A stretch of 25,383 bases of DNA from Porphyromonadaceae bacterium UBA7207 (GCA_002490635.1 DKUJ01000035.1:1298-26680); one strand, 5' to 3'. Counted from the first letter of the stretch, positions 1 through 8,186 are shown. A program made the numbers and translations. The notes: generated by a model from the letters alone, not told the origin.

Positions 1-735
1 TCGTTCGACATCATGTCGCGCCAGTGGAAAGGCGTGTTCTTTACACCCGGCTCGCATGGCAACAGCCTTAGCCACACCGACATAAAGAACACAGTGCAGG
101 GAGTGGCCATTGTCGGCGACGGCGACGGCCTCACCGACCTTAAGCTGCACAACTCATGCCTGCGCAACTCCGCATACACCGTTCTTGAGTCCGTGCACGC
201 CCGCGTCGAGGCCACAGGCTGCGAGTTCGCCGAGGGCGGAGGCGGCCTGGTGTCGCTCCGGGGAGGCGAAGCCGTGTTCAACCACTGCACATTCGCCAAC
301 TACTACCTCTTCTCCGTCCTCGACGGCCCCGCACTGGCATTCTCACACCTCAGCAGCGACGGGAAGACCGGTCTCGACGACGGTTCCGGCCTCCCATATC
401 TGCATGCCGACATTTCAAACAGCATCGTCTACGGCAATGGCGCCGGATTCTCCCACGGCGACCTCACCGGCACCGGAATATTCATCCGCAACACCCTCAT
501 AAAAGGCGCCGGCACCGACGACGACAACTTCCTGGCATGCCTCTGGGACGTCGACCCGCTGTACTACACCATCCGCGAGGAATATATCTTCGACTACCGC
601 CTGCGCCCCGAATCACCGGCCATCGGCGCCGCCGATCCCGCACTCACACTGCCGCAGGCCGCCTGCGATTCCTACGGCCTCCCGCGCGGCTCCGCTCCCG
701 ACCTCGGAGCCTACGTCTATTCCCCACCCGTGTAG
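1..735 (+). CDS. Right-handed parallel beta-helix repeat protein with choice-of-anchor-Q-like C-terminus (5' truncated)
   Basis: The frame is open from base 1, so the gene begins before the window and only the last 244 codons are present. The visible protein has short beta-strand-and-turn repeats rich in Asn, Gly and Asp (for example around LKLHNSCLRNSAYTVLESV and FSHGDLTGTGIFIRNTLI), as in parallel beta-helix surface proteins. The last 45 residues follow the pattern of choice-of-anchor Q domains: DYRLRPESPAIGAADP, then a short loop, GLPRGSAPDLGAYVY and the stop. In Bacteroidetes such proteins are exported and often bind or cleave glycans, but no catalytic residue can be assigned here. Family placement is by pattern only. 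The N-terminus, including any signal peptide or lipobox, lies outside the window, and the next gene is 374 bp downstream. Confidence 0.75.
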   Translation, partial: SFDIMSRQWKGVFFTPGSHGNSLSHTDIKNTVQGVAIVGDGDGLTDLKLHNSCLRNSAYTVLESVHARVEATGCEFAEGGGGLVSLRGGEAVFNHCTFANYYLFSVLDGPALAFSHLSSDGKTGLDDGSGLPYLHADISNSIVYGNGAGFSHGDLTGTGIFIRNTLIKGAGTDDDNFLACLWDVDPLYYTIREEYIFDYRLRPESPAIGAADPALTLPQAACDSYGLPRGSAPDLGAYVYSPPV

Positions 736-753
736 TGATCCGGACAATACCAT

Positions 754-802
754 AGAGGTCGTACATTAAACAGGCTCTTGACCCTACAAATGCGCGACCT
801 CT
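754..802 (+). other. Imperfect hairpin downstream of the beta-helix gene
   Basis: AGAGGTCG at 754-761 is the exact reverse complement of CGACCTCT at 795-802. Pairing continues inward with one G-U wobble and one mismatch through CATT/AATG, leaving a loop of about 21 nt. It starts 18 nt after the stop codon at 735. No T-run follows, so it is not a classical intrinsic terminator. It could be a transcript-end structure, an RNA processing site or chance. Confidence 0.35.
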
Positions 803-947
803 TGTCCTGTCGGCATCGCACGAAGCCTTGCCCTTGATTTCGCTGCTGAGATAGCATGCAGTTCCACAGGTATTTATCTTTATTGAAAATTTGTTGGAAA
901 TTGGGTTTTGTTGGTGAATGTTTTTAGCTGAATCCCATGTTTTGTAT

Positions 948-969
948 AAATATGTTTTAAAACATATTT
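948..969. promoter_or_regulatory. Perfect 22-bp AT-rich palindrome, candidate operator
   Basis: The half-site AAATATGTTTT at 948-958 is followed directly by its exact reverse complement at 959-969, with no spacer. Its right edge supplies the TTT of the TTTG at 967-970, which sits where a Bacteroidetes -33 element would be relative to the -7 box at 988-995. The position fits a dimeric regulator blocking or recruiting RNA polymerase, but no regulator gene lies beside it. A cruciform or chance AT palindrome is the alternative. Confidence 0.4.
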
Positions 970-995
970 GAAATTAAGAAAAAGTAGTACATTTG
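967..995 (+). promoter_or_regulatory. Bacteroidetes-type promoter (-33 TTTG, -7 TACATTTG)
   Basis: TTTG at 967-970 and TACATTTG at 988-995 are separated by 17 bp. The second matches the TAnnTTTG consensus exactly. It lies 114 bp before the ATG at 1110, predicting a leader of roughly 105-110 nt. The rest of the 736-1109 gap is AT-rich and shows no convincing gene; the only structures I see are the 754-802 hairpin and the palindrome at 948-969. Confidence 0.6.
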
Positions 996-1109
996 CGGCG
1001 TCGTTGACTTTCTTTATCCCTAATTTATAAATTGAAAATAAAAACACCGCGGATTGCCGTTGAATGCCGGCAGTCGCGTATGTAAATAAACCAATAAAAC
1101 CCTTCTTGT

Positions 1110-3746
1110 ATGAAGAAGCATCTGATTGCCGCTATTCTGTGTGCCGCAGCATTGCCAGCGTTGGCACAGACGGTCGACAACCCCATCCCTCTGGTAAACG
1201 GGGAGAACGAGTTCACATTTCAAATCGATCCGGAACAGGCTGTTTATTACAGCTATACACCTGCGTCCGATGAGATTGTGACCATAACATCCGACATACG
1301 TTCCTTCTATGTCACGGTAAAGGAAAAGGACGGAGCCTTTCTCAAATCGGTGTACAACTGGTTCTACGAAACCTCCACCAACAATATGTTCATGGTAGAG
1401 AAAGATGTGGAGTACAATGTTCTCATCGAAGCCGACCACGATGCAGGCTACGGCCCGGGCGACAAGATGAAGTTCAATATGTCCACCGCTCCCGGCGACC
1501 ATACTCTGGCCACCTTCGAGAATCCTCTGCCGCTCGGAAGCGAATGGAAGCTGTTGCCTCTGTACGGGCTGAACAATGATGCTATGGTCTATTCCTATGC
1601 GCAATATACACCCGAAAAAGACTGCACGCTCGATATATTCACCGATTGGTTTCCGTGAACTATCGAGTATGCGTTGCCGGGCGAAAATCCGCAATGGACC
1701 AATATTCCCGTACTGACACATGCTTCGTCGCTCGGTTCATACATCTGGCCGGTAGATGTCAGCGGTGGCCAGAGTTACATATTCCGCATAGCCGGATCGT
1801 CCAGCACAAAGATATGGGTCACCGAGACAAATTACGAGCAGGGCAGCAGCTGCGAGAGACCTTTTGCCGCGCGTGTGGGAGCGAACCGGCTGCCCGCGAA
1901 ATCGGGGTAATACTACTATATTATCGAAGCTCCGACCATCGACAAGGATGCGCCCGACAATAATATAGAAATAAAATCATCGGCAAGCCTCAGCGGCGGC
2001 GGATATATATCCCTTTCCCGTGCGTGCAATGACCCTAACTACGACTTCACTGTTTATGAGAATTTCGCTCTCCGTACCAAAGTCATTTCCAAACAGACTT
2101 GTCTGATACAGATTTTCAAGCCACAGGACACCGCTGCCGATGAATTGTTCGAAATCAAGTTCATGTCTCCGCAGCCGTATGATGATTTCTACACTGCCTA
2201 TGCGGTGATTCCCGGCTACCAAATGACTACTCCCGAATATCCCGGTACCTACTATTATATGATTGAGCCGGTAGGAGAAGAGGGTATGGTTCTGACCGTA
2301 GAATCGGACTATCAGCCCAAGAACGAGGTTTCGGTCACTCTTTCCGAACGCTCCAAAGGATACGGATACGTTGCCAAAGGCGAGACTTCTCTGCGATACA
2401 CTGAACTGGCGCCCGACAACTATTATGTGCTCACCTGGACATCTCACGACGAAGACTGTTCCATACCTTTCACTGTGAATGTGAAAAAGGGCGCACAGGG
2501 CGAAACTGCATATTGGCCTTTTGAAGCGAAAATCGGAGAAAACGAGATGCAGGCAGGCCAGTTGCTGTACTACCGGTTTAAAGGCAGCGACGAAGGATGG
2601 GTGAATATCTATCCCGAAAAAGGCTGCCCCGAACCTTCGGTCAATATGGCCCGCGACGACGAATACAGCAAGCGCTGCGTCGTGTTGCCCATAGACGGCG
2701 GTTACCGCGTTCAGAATGCCAAGGATAGAGAGTTCACATTCAAATTCCGCACAGTACCCGAAGGTGCCGGCTTCAGACTGTCCGAAACACCGCTCGGCGA
2801 AGGCGAGTGCATGGAGAAAGCGATTCCCACCGACGGATGTGTCGAGCTGACTGGTGGCCCCGGAGTGTACTGGTACAAATATGAGCCGGAGCAGGATCTG
2901 AAGCTCACAATCACTACCGATCTGAAACAGGAGTTCGGGCAGGATGGTCTGCAGGGACTCATCAGCGGCTACACATTGTATCATAATTCGGCCAACGACT
3001 ATGTCGTGCCCGAGAAGGACTGGGTTAACGGTGATATATTCCCGCTGACATTCTCCGCTGTCGCCGGCGATACCTATTATCTCGAAGTCGTTCTTGTGAA
3101 GATGGAAAATAATGCGACCATATCGTTTGAAGGCCGTCCGGCCGACCCCGGCGAACTGCCAACCAACCCCATCGTGATAGAGAATGCCGGATCACCCACC
3201 GAATATGATTTCCCACGTACCGAGTGGGCAAGCAACAGCGCTGTATGGTACTCGCTGCATCTCTATCCAGGTGTCCTTGACCTTGAGACCAACGGTTCCA
3301 TAAAGGTTGAGCTGTACTCGCCGGATAATCTTGAGAACAGCGGTATAATCGCCGCCAGCGGATACCTGTCGTTTGATGCGGACACCGGTGCGTTGCGCTA
3401 TGGATTCGGACATGGCAACGAATACTATCCTGCCGCGCAAATCGAAAATGAAGGCGACTATCTGCTCAAGCTGCGTTGGTGCGATCCTGTCCACGCTATA
3501 TTCACCGGTTCGGCACTGGGCGAACAGAGCGGCGTCAGTGATATAGCTGCCGGTGGCGACAATGTAAATGTCGTGGTTTCAGGACGCCGGATCATCCTCT
3601 CGGGCGACACCGATGCCGAGGTATACCGCATAGACGGTGTGCTTGTTGACCGTGTACGTGTCCACGGCACAGCCTCTGTCGAAATGCAGCCCGGAGCGTA
3701 TATCGTCCGTATCGGCTCGCGTGCAGTAAAAGTAGCGATCCGCTGA
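1110..3746 (+). pseudogene. Large secreted beta-sandwich repeat protein interrupted by two in-frame stop codons
   Basis: One frame runs 879 codons from ATG 1110 to TGA 3746, broken only by TGA at 1656-1658 (codon 183) and TAA at 1908-1910 (codon 267). Sequence on both sides of each stop reads as one continuous protein with no frame change. Residues 1-19 form a signal peptide (MKKHLIAAILCAAALPALA, then Q). Repeating units with a pattern like NPIPL...YYSYTP..DEIVTITSD recur near residues 25, 135, 255, 365, 470, 570 and 690 and suggest stacked beta-sandwich domains, perhaps PPC-like. The last 70 residues (EVYRIDGVLVDRV...MQPGAYIVRIGSRAVKVAIR) resemble a Bacteroidetes Por secretion-tail domain. 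Separate calls of 1110-1658 and about 2145-3746 would be fragments of this one gene. Taken at face value, only a 182-residue secreted peptide would be made. Sequencing or assembly error cannot be excluded. Confidence 0.75.
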
Positions 3747-3762
3747 TCGGTATCCATAATGT

Positions 3763-3800
3763 AAAAAAGCCGTTTCCTCTTTCGGGGAAACGGTTTTTTT
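3763..3800 (+). terminator. Intrinsic terminator
   Basis: The stem CCGTTTCC (3770-3777) pairs with GGAAACGG (3786-3793) around an 8-nt loop. It is preceded by an A-run and followed by seven Ts (3794-3800). It sits 24 nt after the stop of the interrupted secreted-protein gene. The flanking A-run means it could also work on the minus strand, though no gene points at it from the right. Confidence 0.88.
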
Positions 3801-3883
3801 GTGCCTGCCATGAACTCTTCAGCGCTATTTTCCACATAGAAAGTGGAGCCAGGCCGGAGCTTATCGGCATATGGCTGCGAATA

Positions 3884-4603
3884 TTGATTAAACTAACTGC
3901 CAAAGCCTACTTAAATCACATTTCTTCGAGTTCAGAGCTGTACAAAGAATATGGCTATTTCTTCATAGATGTGATAGATGGTAATCCCTACGACGCAGGG
4001 CCTTTGGGAGAGCGTGGCGCGCACTTCTATCGCGAAGTGAAGGCCGAAGGTGAAACTGTGCGTCTCGACTTCGATGTACCCGCCTCAGTCTACAATGTGG
4101 GGGTGTGTCGCCTCAGGACAGAGCTTCCCGAAACCCTCAGACATCCACCGGTTTCTCCCCCGACTGATTTCATATGCGATTTAGGCTGGAGAAAGTGTTT
4201 GGATGACCATCTGCAAGAAACAATTTTTAATAAGGACCTTCTTTTGATGTCGTGGCCGAAAGCTACATATAATTCCGGTAGTGTCAAGGGTATTTGGGTA
4301 TTCATTCCGTTTACTGAAACCCGCGAGAACCTCGAGGTGAGGTGTCAGGAACCCTTCGCTTCCGAACTTGTGTTCAGTGAGAATACCAGCCAGTACGACC
4401 GCCTGTTTTTTATCACTGTAGGATGGCATCTGGAATATAACTGGAGAAGCTACCCGAACGACAATGAACGCCATTTCAGCAACTTCCTTCTGATTCGGCA
4501 GCCGGGTACAGGCACTGCTCCGGAAGAGTGGGTAGAACCGATAGAGGATGCCGTAAGTACCCTTTGGGGCAAATTCTATGTCGGGCATTTAGGTCGTTGG
4601 TAG
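3884..4603 (+). CDS. Hypothetical protein, unrecognised, non-ATG start
   Basis: A 239-residue frame that I do not recognise. No in-frame ATG occurs until about residue 122, so a start must be TTG at 3884 or lie in the open upstream frame, which continues leftwards past the preceding terminator without an ATG. The protein has no signal peptide or membrane segment. It is mixed charged and aromatic, with a Tyr/Phe-rich start (SSSELYKEYGYFFIDVIDGNPYDAG), a Cys-containing middle (VCRLRTELPETLRHPP, then CDLGWRKCLDDHL) and a strand-rich second half (GIWVFIPFTETRENLEVRCQEPFASEL, LFFITVGWHLEYNWRSYPNDNERHF). It is AT-richer by eye than the genes after 4700, like the broken gene before it. It may be a 5'-truncated remnant, or a real gene whose start I cannot place. 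Confidence 0.5.
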   Translation: MIKLTAKAYLNHISSSSELYKEYGYFFIDVIDGNPYDAGPLGERGAHFYREVKAEGETVRLDFDVPASVYNVGVCRLRTELPETLRHPPVSPPTDFICDLGWRKCLDDHLQETIFNKDLLLMSWPKATYNSGSVKGIWVFIPFTETRENLEVRCQEPFASELVFSENTSQYDRLFFITVGWHLEYNWRSYPNDNERHFSNFLLIRQPGTGTAPEEWVEPIEDAVSTLWGKFYVGHLGRW

Positions 4604-4667
4604 CTTTCCGAAATCAGTCTTTGCGGAACACGGCAACAAGCATACCGTTTAATTCACTTCTTTTGTT

Positions 4668-4675
4668 TATCTTTG
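4668..4675 (+). promoter_or_regulatory. Promoter -7 element for ptb-buk
   Basis: TATCTTTG is an exact TAnnTTTG match, 48 bp before the ptb ATG. No clear -33 TTTG is visible, only GTTTAA near 4647-4652. The predicted leader is about 40 nt. Confidence 0.55.
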
Positions 4676-4723
4676 TGGCAGCAGCCCCCCGGTGGCCCGA
4701 ACCATACCATAAAGAACACAATC

Positions 4724-5623
4724 ATGATTCACCGACTGGATCAAATCGTCGAGGAAGCCCGCCGCCGCGGGCCCCGGCGTCTGGCCGTTGCCTATGGCCA
4801 GGATGAGCACACCCTCGAAGCTGTGGCCGCCGCCTGGCGGGAAGGAATCGCACGGCCGACAATCTATGGCGAAAAGTCGAAGATTGTAGAGAAGTGCCGC
4901 AATCTCGGCGTCGAAACCGCCGAGTTCACCATCGTCGACGAACCCTCCGATGTGGCCTGTGTGCGTATGGCCGTGGCCGACGTCGCTTCAGGCCGTGCCG
5001 ATGTGCTTATGAAAGGACTCGTGAGCACCGACAAGTACATGCGCGGAATCCTCGACAAGGAAGCAGGCCTGGTGCCCCCCAAGGGCGTCCTCAGCCATGT
5101 TTCGGTGGTGCAGCTTCCCGACTATCCCCGTCTGCTGTGCATCGCCGACGTGGCCGTTATCCCCGCGCCCGACTTCAAGCAGAAGACTGTGCTCCTGAAA
5201 TATCTGGCTCGCACTGCCGCCAGCCTTGGCATCGAGAAGCCGCTGATAGCATGCATCGCCCCCTCCGAGCAGGTTTTGCCCACGGTGACGTCTTCCACCG
5301 AAGCTGCCATTCTCGCCAAGATGGCCGACCGCGGACAGCTCGGCAAAGTGGTTGTCGACGGCCCGCTGTCGCTCGATGTGGCGCTGTATCCCGAAGTCGC
5401 CCTCCAGAAAAAAGTGCAGGGCTCGCCGGTGGCGGGAAAAGCCGACTGCCTGCTGTTCCCCAACATCGAGAGCGGAAACGTGTTCTTCAAGTCGGCCACA
5501 CATTTCGGCGGCGCCGAAATCGCCGCAATGGTGGTGGGCGCCAAGGTGCCTTGCGTGCTCACATCGCGAGGCGACACCTCTGCCACAAAACTCTATTCGA
5601 TAGCCCTGGCCTGCATTAACTGA
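4724..5623 (+). CDS. ptb: Phosphate butyryltransferase (phosphate acyltransferase family)
   Basis: A 299-residue cytoplasmic enzyme, the normal length for Ptb. It converts a short-chain acyl-CoA and phosphate to acyl phosphate and CoA; in Bacteroidales the likely substrates are butyryl, isobutyryl or isovaleryl-CoA. Family stretches seen are LMKGLVSTDKYMRGIL, LSHVSVVQLPDYPRLLCIADVAVIPAPDFKQK, IACIAPSEQV, VVDGPLSLDVAL and NIESGNVFFKSATHFGGAEIAAMVVGAKVPCVLTSRGDT. ATG 4724 (MIHRLDQIVEEA) is preferred over an upstream TTG because the family begins there and the longer frame would overlap the promoter. The butyrate kinase gene follows after 7 nt, which makes the assignment stronger than for a lone phosphate acetyltransferase. 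Acetyl-CoA as an additional substrate cannot be excluded. Confidence 0.92.
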   Translation: MIHRLDQIVEEARRRGPRRLAVAYGQDEHTLEAVAAAWREGIARPTIYGEKSKIVEKCRNLGVETAEFTIVDEPSDVACVRMAVADVASGRADVLMKGLVSTDKYMRGILDKEAGLVPPKGVLSHVSVVQLPDYPRLLCIADVAVIPAPDFKQKTVLLKYLARTAASLGIEKPLIACIAPSEQVLPTVTSSTEAAILAKMADRGQLGKVVVDGPLSLDVALYPEVALQKKVQGSPVAGKADCLLFPNIESGNVFFKSATHFGGAEIAAMVVGAKVPCVLTSRGDTSATKLYSIALACIN

Positions 5624-5630
5624 CAACGCA

Positions 5631-6848
5631 ATGAGTCATCGCATTTTAGCAATAAATCCCGGTTCCACTTCAACGAAAGTGGCCGTCTACGACGAAGGCG
5701 AACCCGTCTTCAACATATCCCTGGCGCACACCCCGTCCGATCTGGAGCGTTTCCCCTCGGTGATGGACCAGTTCGCATGGCGTAAAGGCCTTGTGGAGTC
5801 CGCGCTCTCCGAAGCCGGCATCAGCCTAAAGACCATCGACGCCGTAATCGGCCGTGGCGGCATCATCGGACCCGTCGAAAGCGGCGTGTACGAAGTAAAC
5901 CCCGACATGGTCTACGACCTCCATCATGCCAAGATGCAGCATGCCTCGAACCTCGGGGCACTCATCGCCCGCGAAATCGCCGACGAAATCGGCGTCCGCG
6001 CATTCATCGCCGACCCTGTGGTGGTCGATGAAATGATGCCCTACGCACGCATATCGGGTGTCCCCGAGCTGCCCCGCGAGTCTATTTTCCACGCTCTCAA
6101 CCAGAAAGCCGTGGCCAGGCTCTTCGCCCGCGAAAGCAACACCAAATACGAGGACCTCAACCTCATAGTCTGCCATATGGGCGGCGGCATCACCGTGAGC
6201 GCCCACCGCCACGGCAAAGTTATCGACACCACCAACGCCCTCGACGGCTGCGGACCATTCTCGCCCGAGCGCTCCGGCTCCCTGCCTCCAGGCCCGCTGG
6301 TGCATCTGTGCTTTTCGGGAAAATACACCGAGGCCGAGCTAATGCGCATGGTCCACGGCAACGGAGGCCTCAAAGCGCACCTCAACACCACCAGCGTCCC
6401 CGAAGTCCTCGACAGAATCGACCACGGCGACCTCCATGCCATGCTGGTGCTGCGCGCCATGTGCTACACCGTGGCCAAGGAAATCGGCGAAATGGCGGTG
6501 TCGCTCAAAGGAAAAGTCGATGCCATCCTAATCACCGGCGGCATGGCGCACAGCAAACGCATCACCGACTTTGTGGCGGAGCATGTGAGTTTCATTGCCA
6601 ACATATACGTATATCCCGGAGAGAACGAGCTCAAGTCGCTGGCCGAAAACGCACTGGCGGCAATCAAGGGAGAGCGTGAAATAAAAGTCTACCACCACGT
6701 CGACTACGACGACCCCTCGCAGATCAACGACACCCGACGCCCCTCCAAACTCCGCGAATGGCTCCGCGCGGCCCTGCCCGTGGCAGGTTCGCCGACACCG
6801 CTCACGGCCATACGCCAGTATATCCGCCGCTGGAGCAGCCAGAAATAG
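5631..6848 (+). CDS. buk: Butyrate kinase with C-terminal extension
   Basis: A 405-residue member of the acetate/butyrate kinase branch of the ASKHA fold. It makes ATP and a short-chain fatty acid from acyl phosphate and ADP. The N-terminal phosphate loop is ILAINPGSTSTKVAVYDEG (about residues 4-22). Further family motifs are IGRGGIIGPVESGVYEVN, FHALNQKAVAR, LIVCHMGGGITVSAHRHGKVIDTTNALDGCGPFSPERSGSLP and ILITGGMAHSKRITDFV. The core ends near residue 355 (AAIKGEREIKVYH), the usual full length. About 50 further residues (HVDYDDPSQINDTRRPSKLREWLRAALPVA... to RRWSSQK) are basic and Trp/Arg-rich and match nothing I know. It starts 7 nt after ptb, so the two are surely co-transcribed, and a strong terminator follows. 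Confidence 0.92.
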   Translation: MSHRILAINPGSTSTKVAVYDEGEPVFNISLAHTPSDLERFPSVMDQFAWRKGLVESALSEAGISLKTIDAVIGRGGIIGPVESGVYEVNPDMVYDLHHAKMQHASNLGALIAREIADEIGVRAFIADPVVVDEMMPYARISGVPELPRESIFHALNQKAVARLFARESNTKYEDLNLIVCHMGGGITVSAHRHGKVIDTTNALDGCGPFSPERSGSLPPGPLVHLCFSGKYTEAELMRMVHGNGGLKAHLNTTSVPEVLDRIDHGDLHAMLVLRAMCYTVAKEIGEMAVSLKGKVDAILITGGMAHSKRITDFVAEHVSFIANIYVYPGENELKSLAENALAAIKGEREIKVYHHVDYDDPSQINDTRRPSKLREWLRAALPVAGSPTPLTAIRQYIRRWSSQK

Positions 6849-6877
6849 GTCGCGGCAAACACCTGCATATCCGTAAA

Positions 6878-6931
6878 TCAGCCCCCGCAGCGGCCCATCG
6901 AGGACTCCCTGCGGGGGTTGAGGCTTTTTTT
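6878..6931 (+). terminator. Intrinsic terminator of ptb-buk
   Basis: TCAGCCCCCGCAG (6878-6890) pairs with CTGCGGGGGTTGA (6909-6921), 13 positions with one G-U wobble, around an 18-nt loop. A T-rich tract at 6924-6931 follows. It begins 30 nt after the buk stop codon. Confidence 0.88.
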
Positions 6932-6970
6932 CGATGTGCCAGGTTGCACGTCGGAATACAATTATTTGAG

Positions 6971-6978
6971 TAACTTTG
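6971..6978 (+). promoter_or_regulatory. Promoter -7 element for the DUF4494-yggS pair
   Basis: TAACTTTG matches TAnnTTTG exactly, 25 bp before the ATG at 7004, giving a short predicted leader of about 19 nt. A GTTG at 6943-6946 could be a weak -33 element, though the 24-bp spacing is long. Confidence 0.5.
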
Positions 6979-7003
6979 TGCGTTCTAAAAACTATAATGA
7001 CAT

Positions 7004-7438
7004 ATGGCAAACTGGTTTGAATGCAAAGTAAAATACGATAAACTACAGGAAAACGGCTCTGCGAAAAAAGTTTCCGAGCCATATCTGGTCGACGCGCTGT
7101 CCTTCACCGAGGCCGAGGCCAGAATCACCGAAGAACAGCGCCCGTTCATCTCCGGCGAGTTCTCCGTCGACGCCGTAAAGCGCACACGCATCGCCGAAAT
7201 CTTCTTCTTCGAAGGCGGCGACAGGTGGTATATGGCGAAAGTGGCATTCATAACAATCGACGAAAAGACCGCCTCCGAAAAACGCTCCGTCCAGCAGACA
7301 CTGGTGCAGGCTTCCAACTTCAAGGAAGCATACGAAAACCTCCTCAAAGGAATGGCCGACACACTGGCCGACTACGAAATCGTGCAGATTTCCGAAACTC
7401 CTCTGATGGACGTATATAAAATGAAAGTAGTCGACTGA
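7004..7438 (+). CDS. DUF4494 domain protein
   Basis: A 144-residue protein that matches the Bacteroidetes family DUF4494 over its whole length. It starts MANWFECKVKYDK and contains the family stretch PYLVDALSFTEAEARITEE, then the hydrophobic strand GGDRWYMAKVAFITIDE and a C-terminal DVYKMKVVD. It has no signal peptide or transmembrane segment, so it is predicted to be cytoplasmic. The biochemical role of the family is unknown to me. Its stop codon overlaps the start codon of yggS by one base (TGATG), which implies translational coupling; pairing with a PLP-homeostasis gene is a context clue only. Confidence 0.88.
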   Translation: MANWFECKVKYDKLQENGSAKKVSEPYLVDALSFTEAEARITEEQRPFISGEFSVDAVKRTRIAEIFFFEGGDRWYMAKVAFITIDEKTASEKRSVQQTLVQASNFKEAYENLLKGMADTLADYEIVQISETPLMDVYKMKVVD

Positions 7439-8106
7439 TGCAATCCGTAGCCAGCCGCCTCGAGGCCGTAGCCGGCTCACTGCCGCAGCACGTGAGCCTG
7501 GTGGCGGTGTCGAAGTTCCACCCCGCGGAAGCAATCCGCCAGGCATACGACGCCGGCCAGAGGATATTCGCCGAAAGCCGTGTGCAGGAAATCGTTGCCA
7601 AGATTCCGCAGCTGCCCGCCGACATCCGCTGGCACTTCATCGGCCACCTGCAGACCAACAAAGTGCGAGCGCTTGTGGGAACACGGCGTATCGACCTCAT
7701 CGAGAGCGTCGATTCGGCAAGGCTCCTCGACCTCATCGACCGCGCCGCCGCCGATGAGGGAATCGTGCAGAAGGTCCTCATCCAGCTGCATGTGGCCAAA
7801 GAGGAGACAAAGTTCGGCCTCACACCCGACGAGGCTCTTGAATTCTTCACATCCGGCCGCTGGCACACACTCCGCGCCACCCACATCTGCGGACTCATGG
7901 GAATGGCCTCCAACACCGACGACCGGGCCCGCGTGGCAGCCGACTTCGAATCCATAGCCGAAACAGGCCGGCGCATCGCCGCCGCGTGCCCCGACATCAG
8001 AGGCTTCGACATCCTGTCCATGGGCATGAGCCACGACTACATGGCGGCAATCGAAGCCGGAAGCACTCATGTGAGAATCGGAACTGCGATTTTCGGCTCC
8101 CGCTAA
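7438..8106 (+). CDS. yggS: YggS/PLPBP family pyridoxal 5'-phosphate homeostasis protein
   Basis: A 222-residue single-domain alanine-racemase-fold (TIM barrel) protein of the PLPBP family. It binds PLP on a lysine without known catalysis and buffers free PLP and amino/keto acid pools. The PLP lysine is K26 in LVAVSKFHP. Other family landmarks are AGQRIFAESRVQEIVAK (the usual FGEN is FAES here), IRWHFIGHLQTNKVR, IESVDS, KEETKFGL, HICGLMGMASNTDD, LSMGMSHDYMAAIEAGSTHVRIGTAIFGSR. The length and final GxRIGTAIFG motif show it is complete. It is coupled to DUF4494 through TGATG at 7436-7440. No terminator is evident before the next promoter. Confidence 0.95.
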   Translation: MQSVASRLEAVAGSLPQHVSLVAVSKFHPAEAIRQAYDAGQRIFAESRVQEIVAKIPQLPADIRWHFIGHLQTNKVRALVGTRRIDLIESVDSARLLDLIDRAAADEGIVQKVLIQLHVAKEETKFGLTPDEALEFFTSGRWHTLRATHICGLMGMASNTDDRARVAADFESIAETGRRIAAACPDIRGFDILSMGMSHDYMAAIEAGSTHVRIGTAIFGSR

Positions 8107-8128
8107 GCTCAATAATGAGATTTTTTAT

Positions 8129-8136
8129 TATTTTTG
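8129..8136 (+). promoter_or_regulatory. Promoter -7 element for the DUF349 gene
   Basis: TATTTTTG in an AT-rich stretch between yggS and the DUF349 gene, 50 bp before the ATG. It matches TAnnTTTG exactly. No -33 TTTG is obvious. Confidence 0.5.
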
Positions 8137-8186
8137 GCGCATAAAGTCCCAAAAAGACTTCCAACACCCTAAAAGTACCTCTTATC

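Noticed and set aside
1656..1910. Stop-codon read-through or recoding (for example selenocysteine at TGA)
   Set aside because: No SECIS-like hairpin was noticed after the TGA, and a second, different stop (TAA) follows. Two unrelated recoding events in one gene are less likely than mutation or base error.
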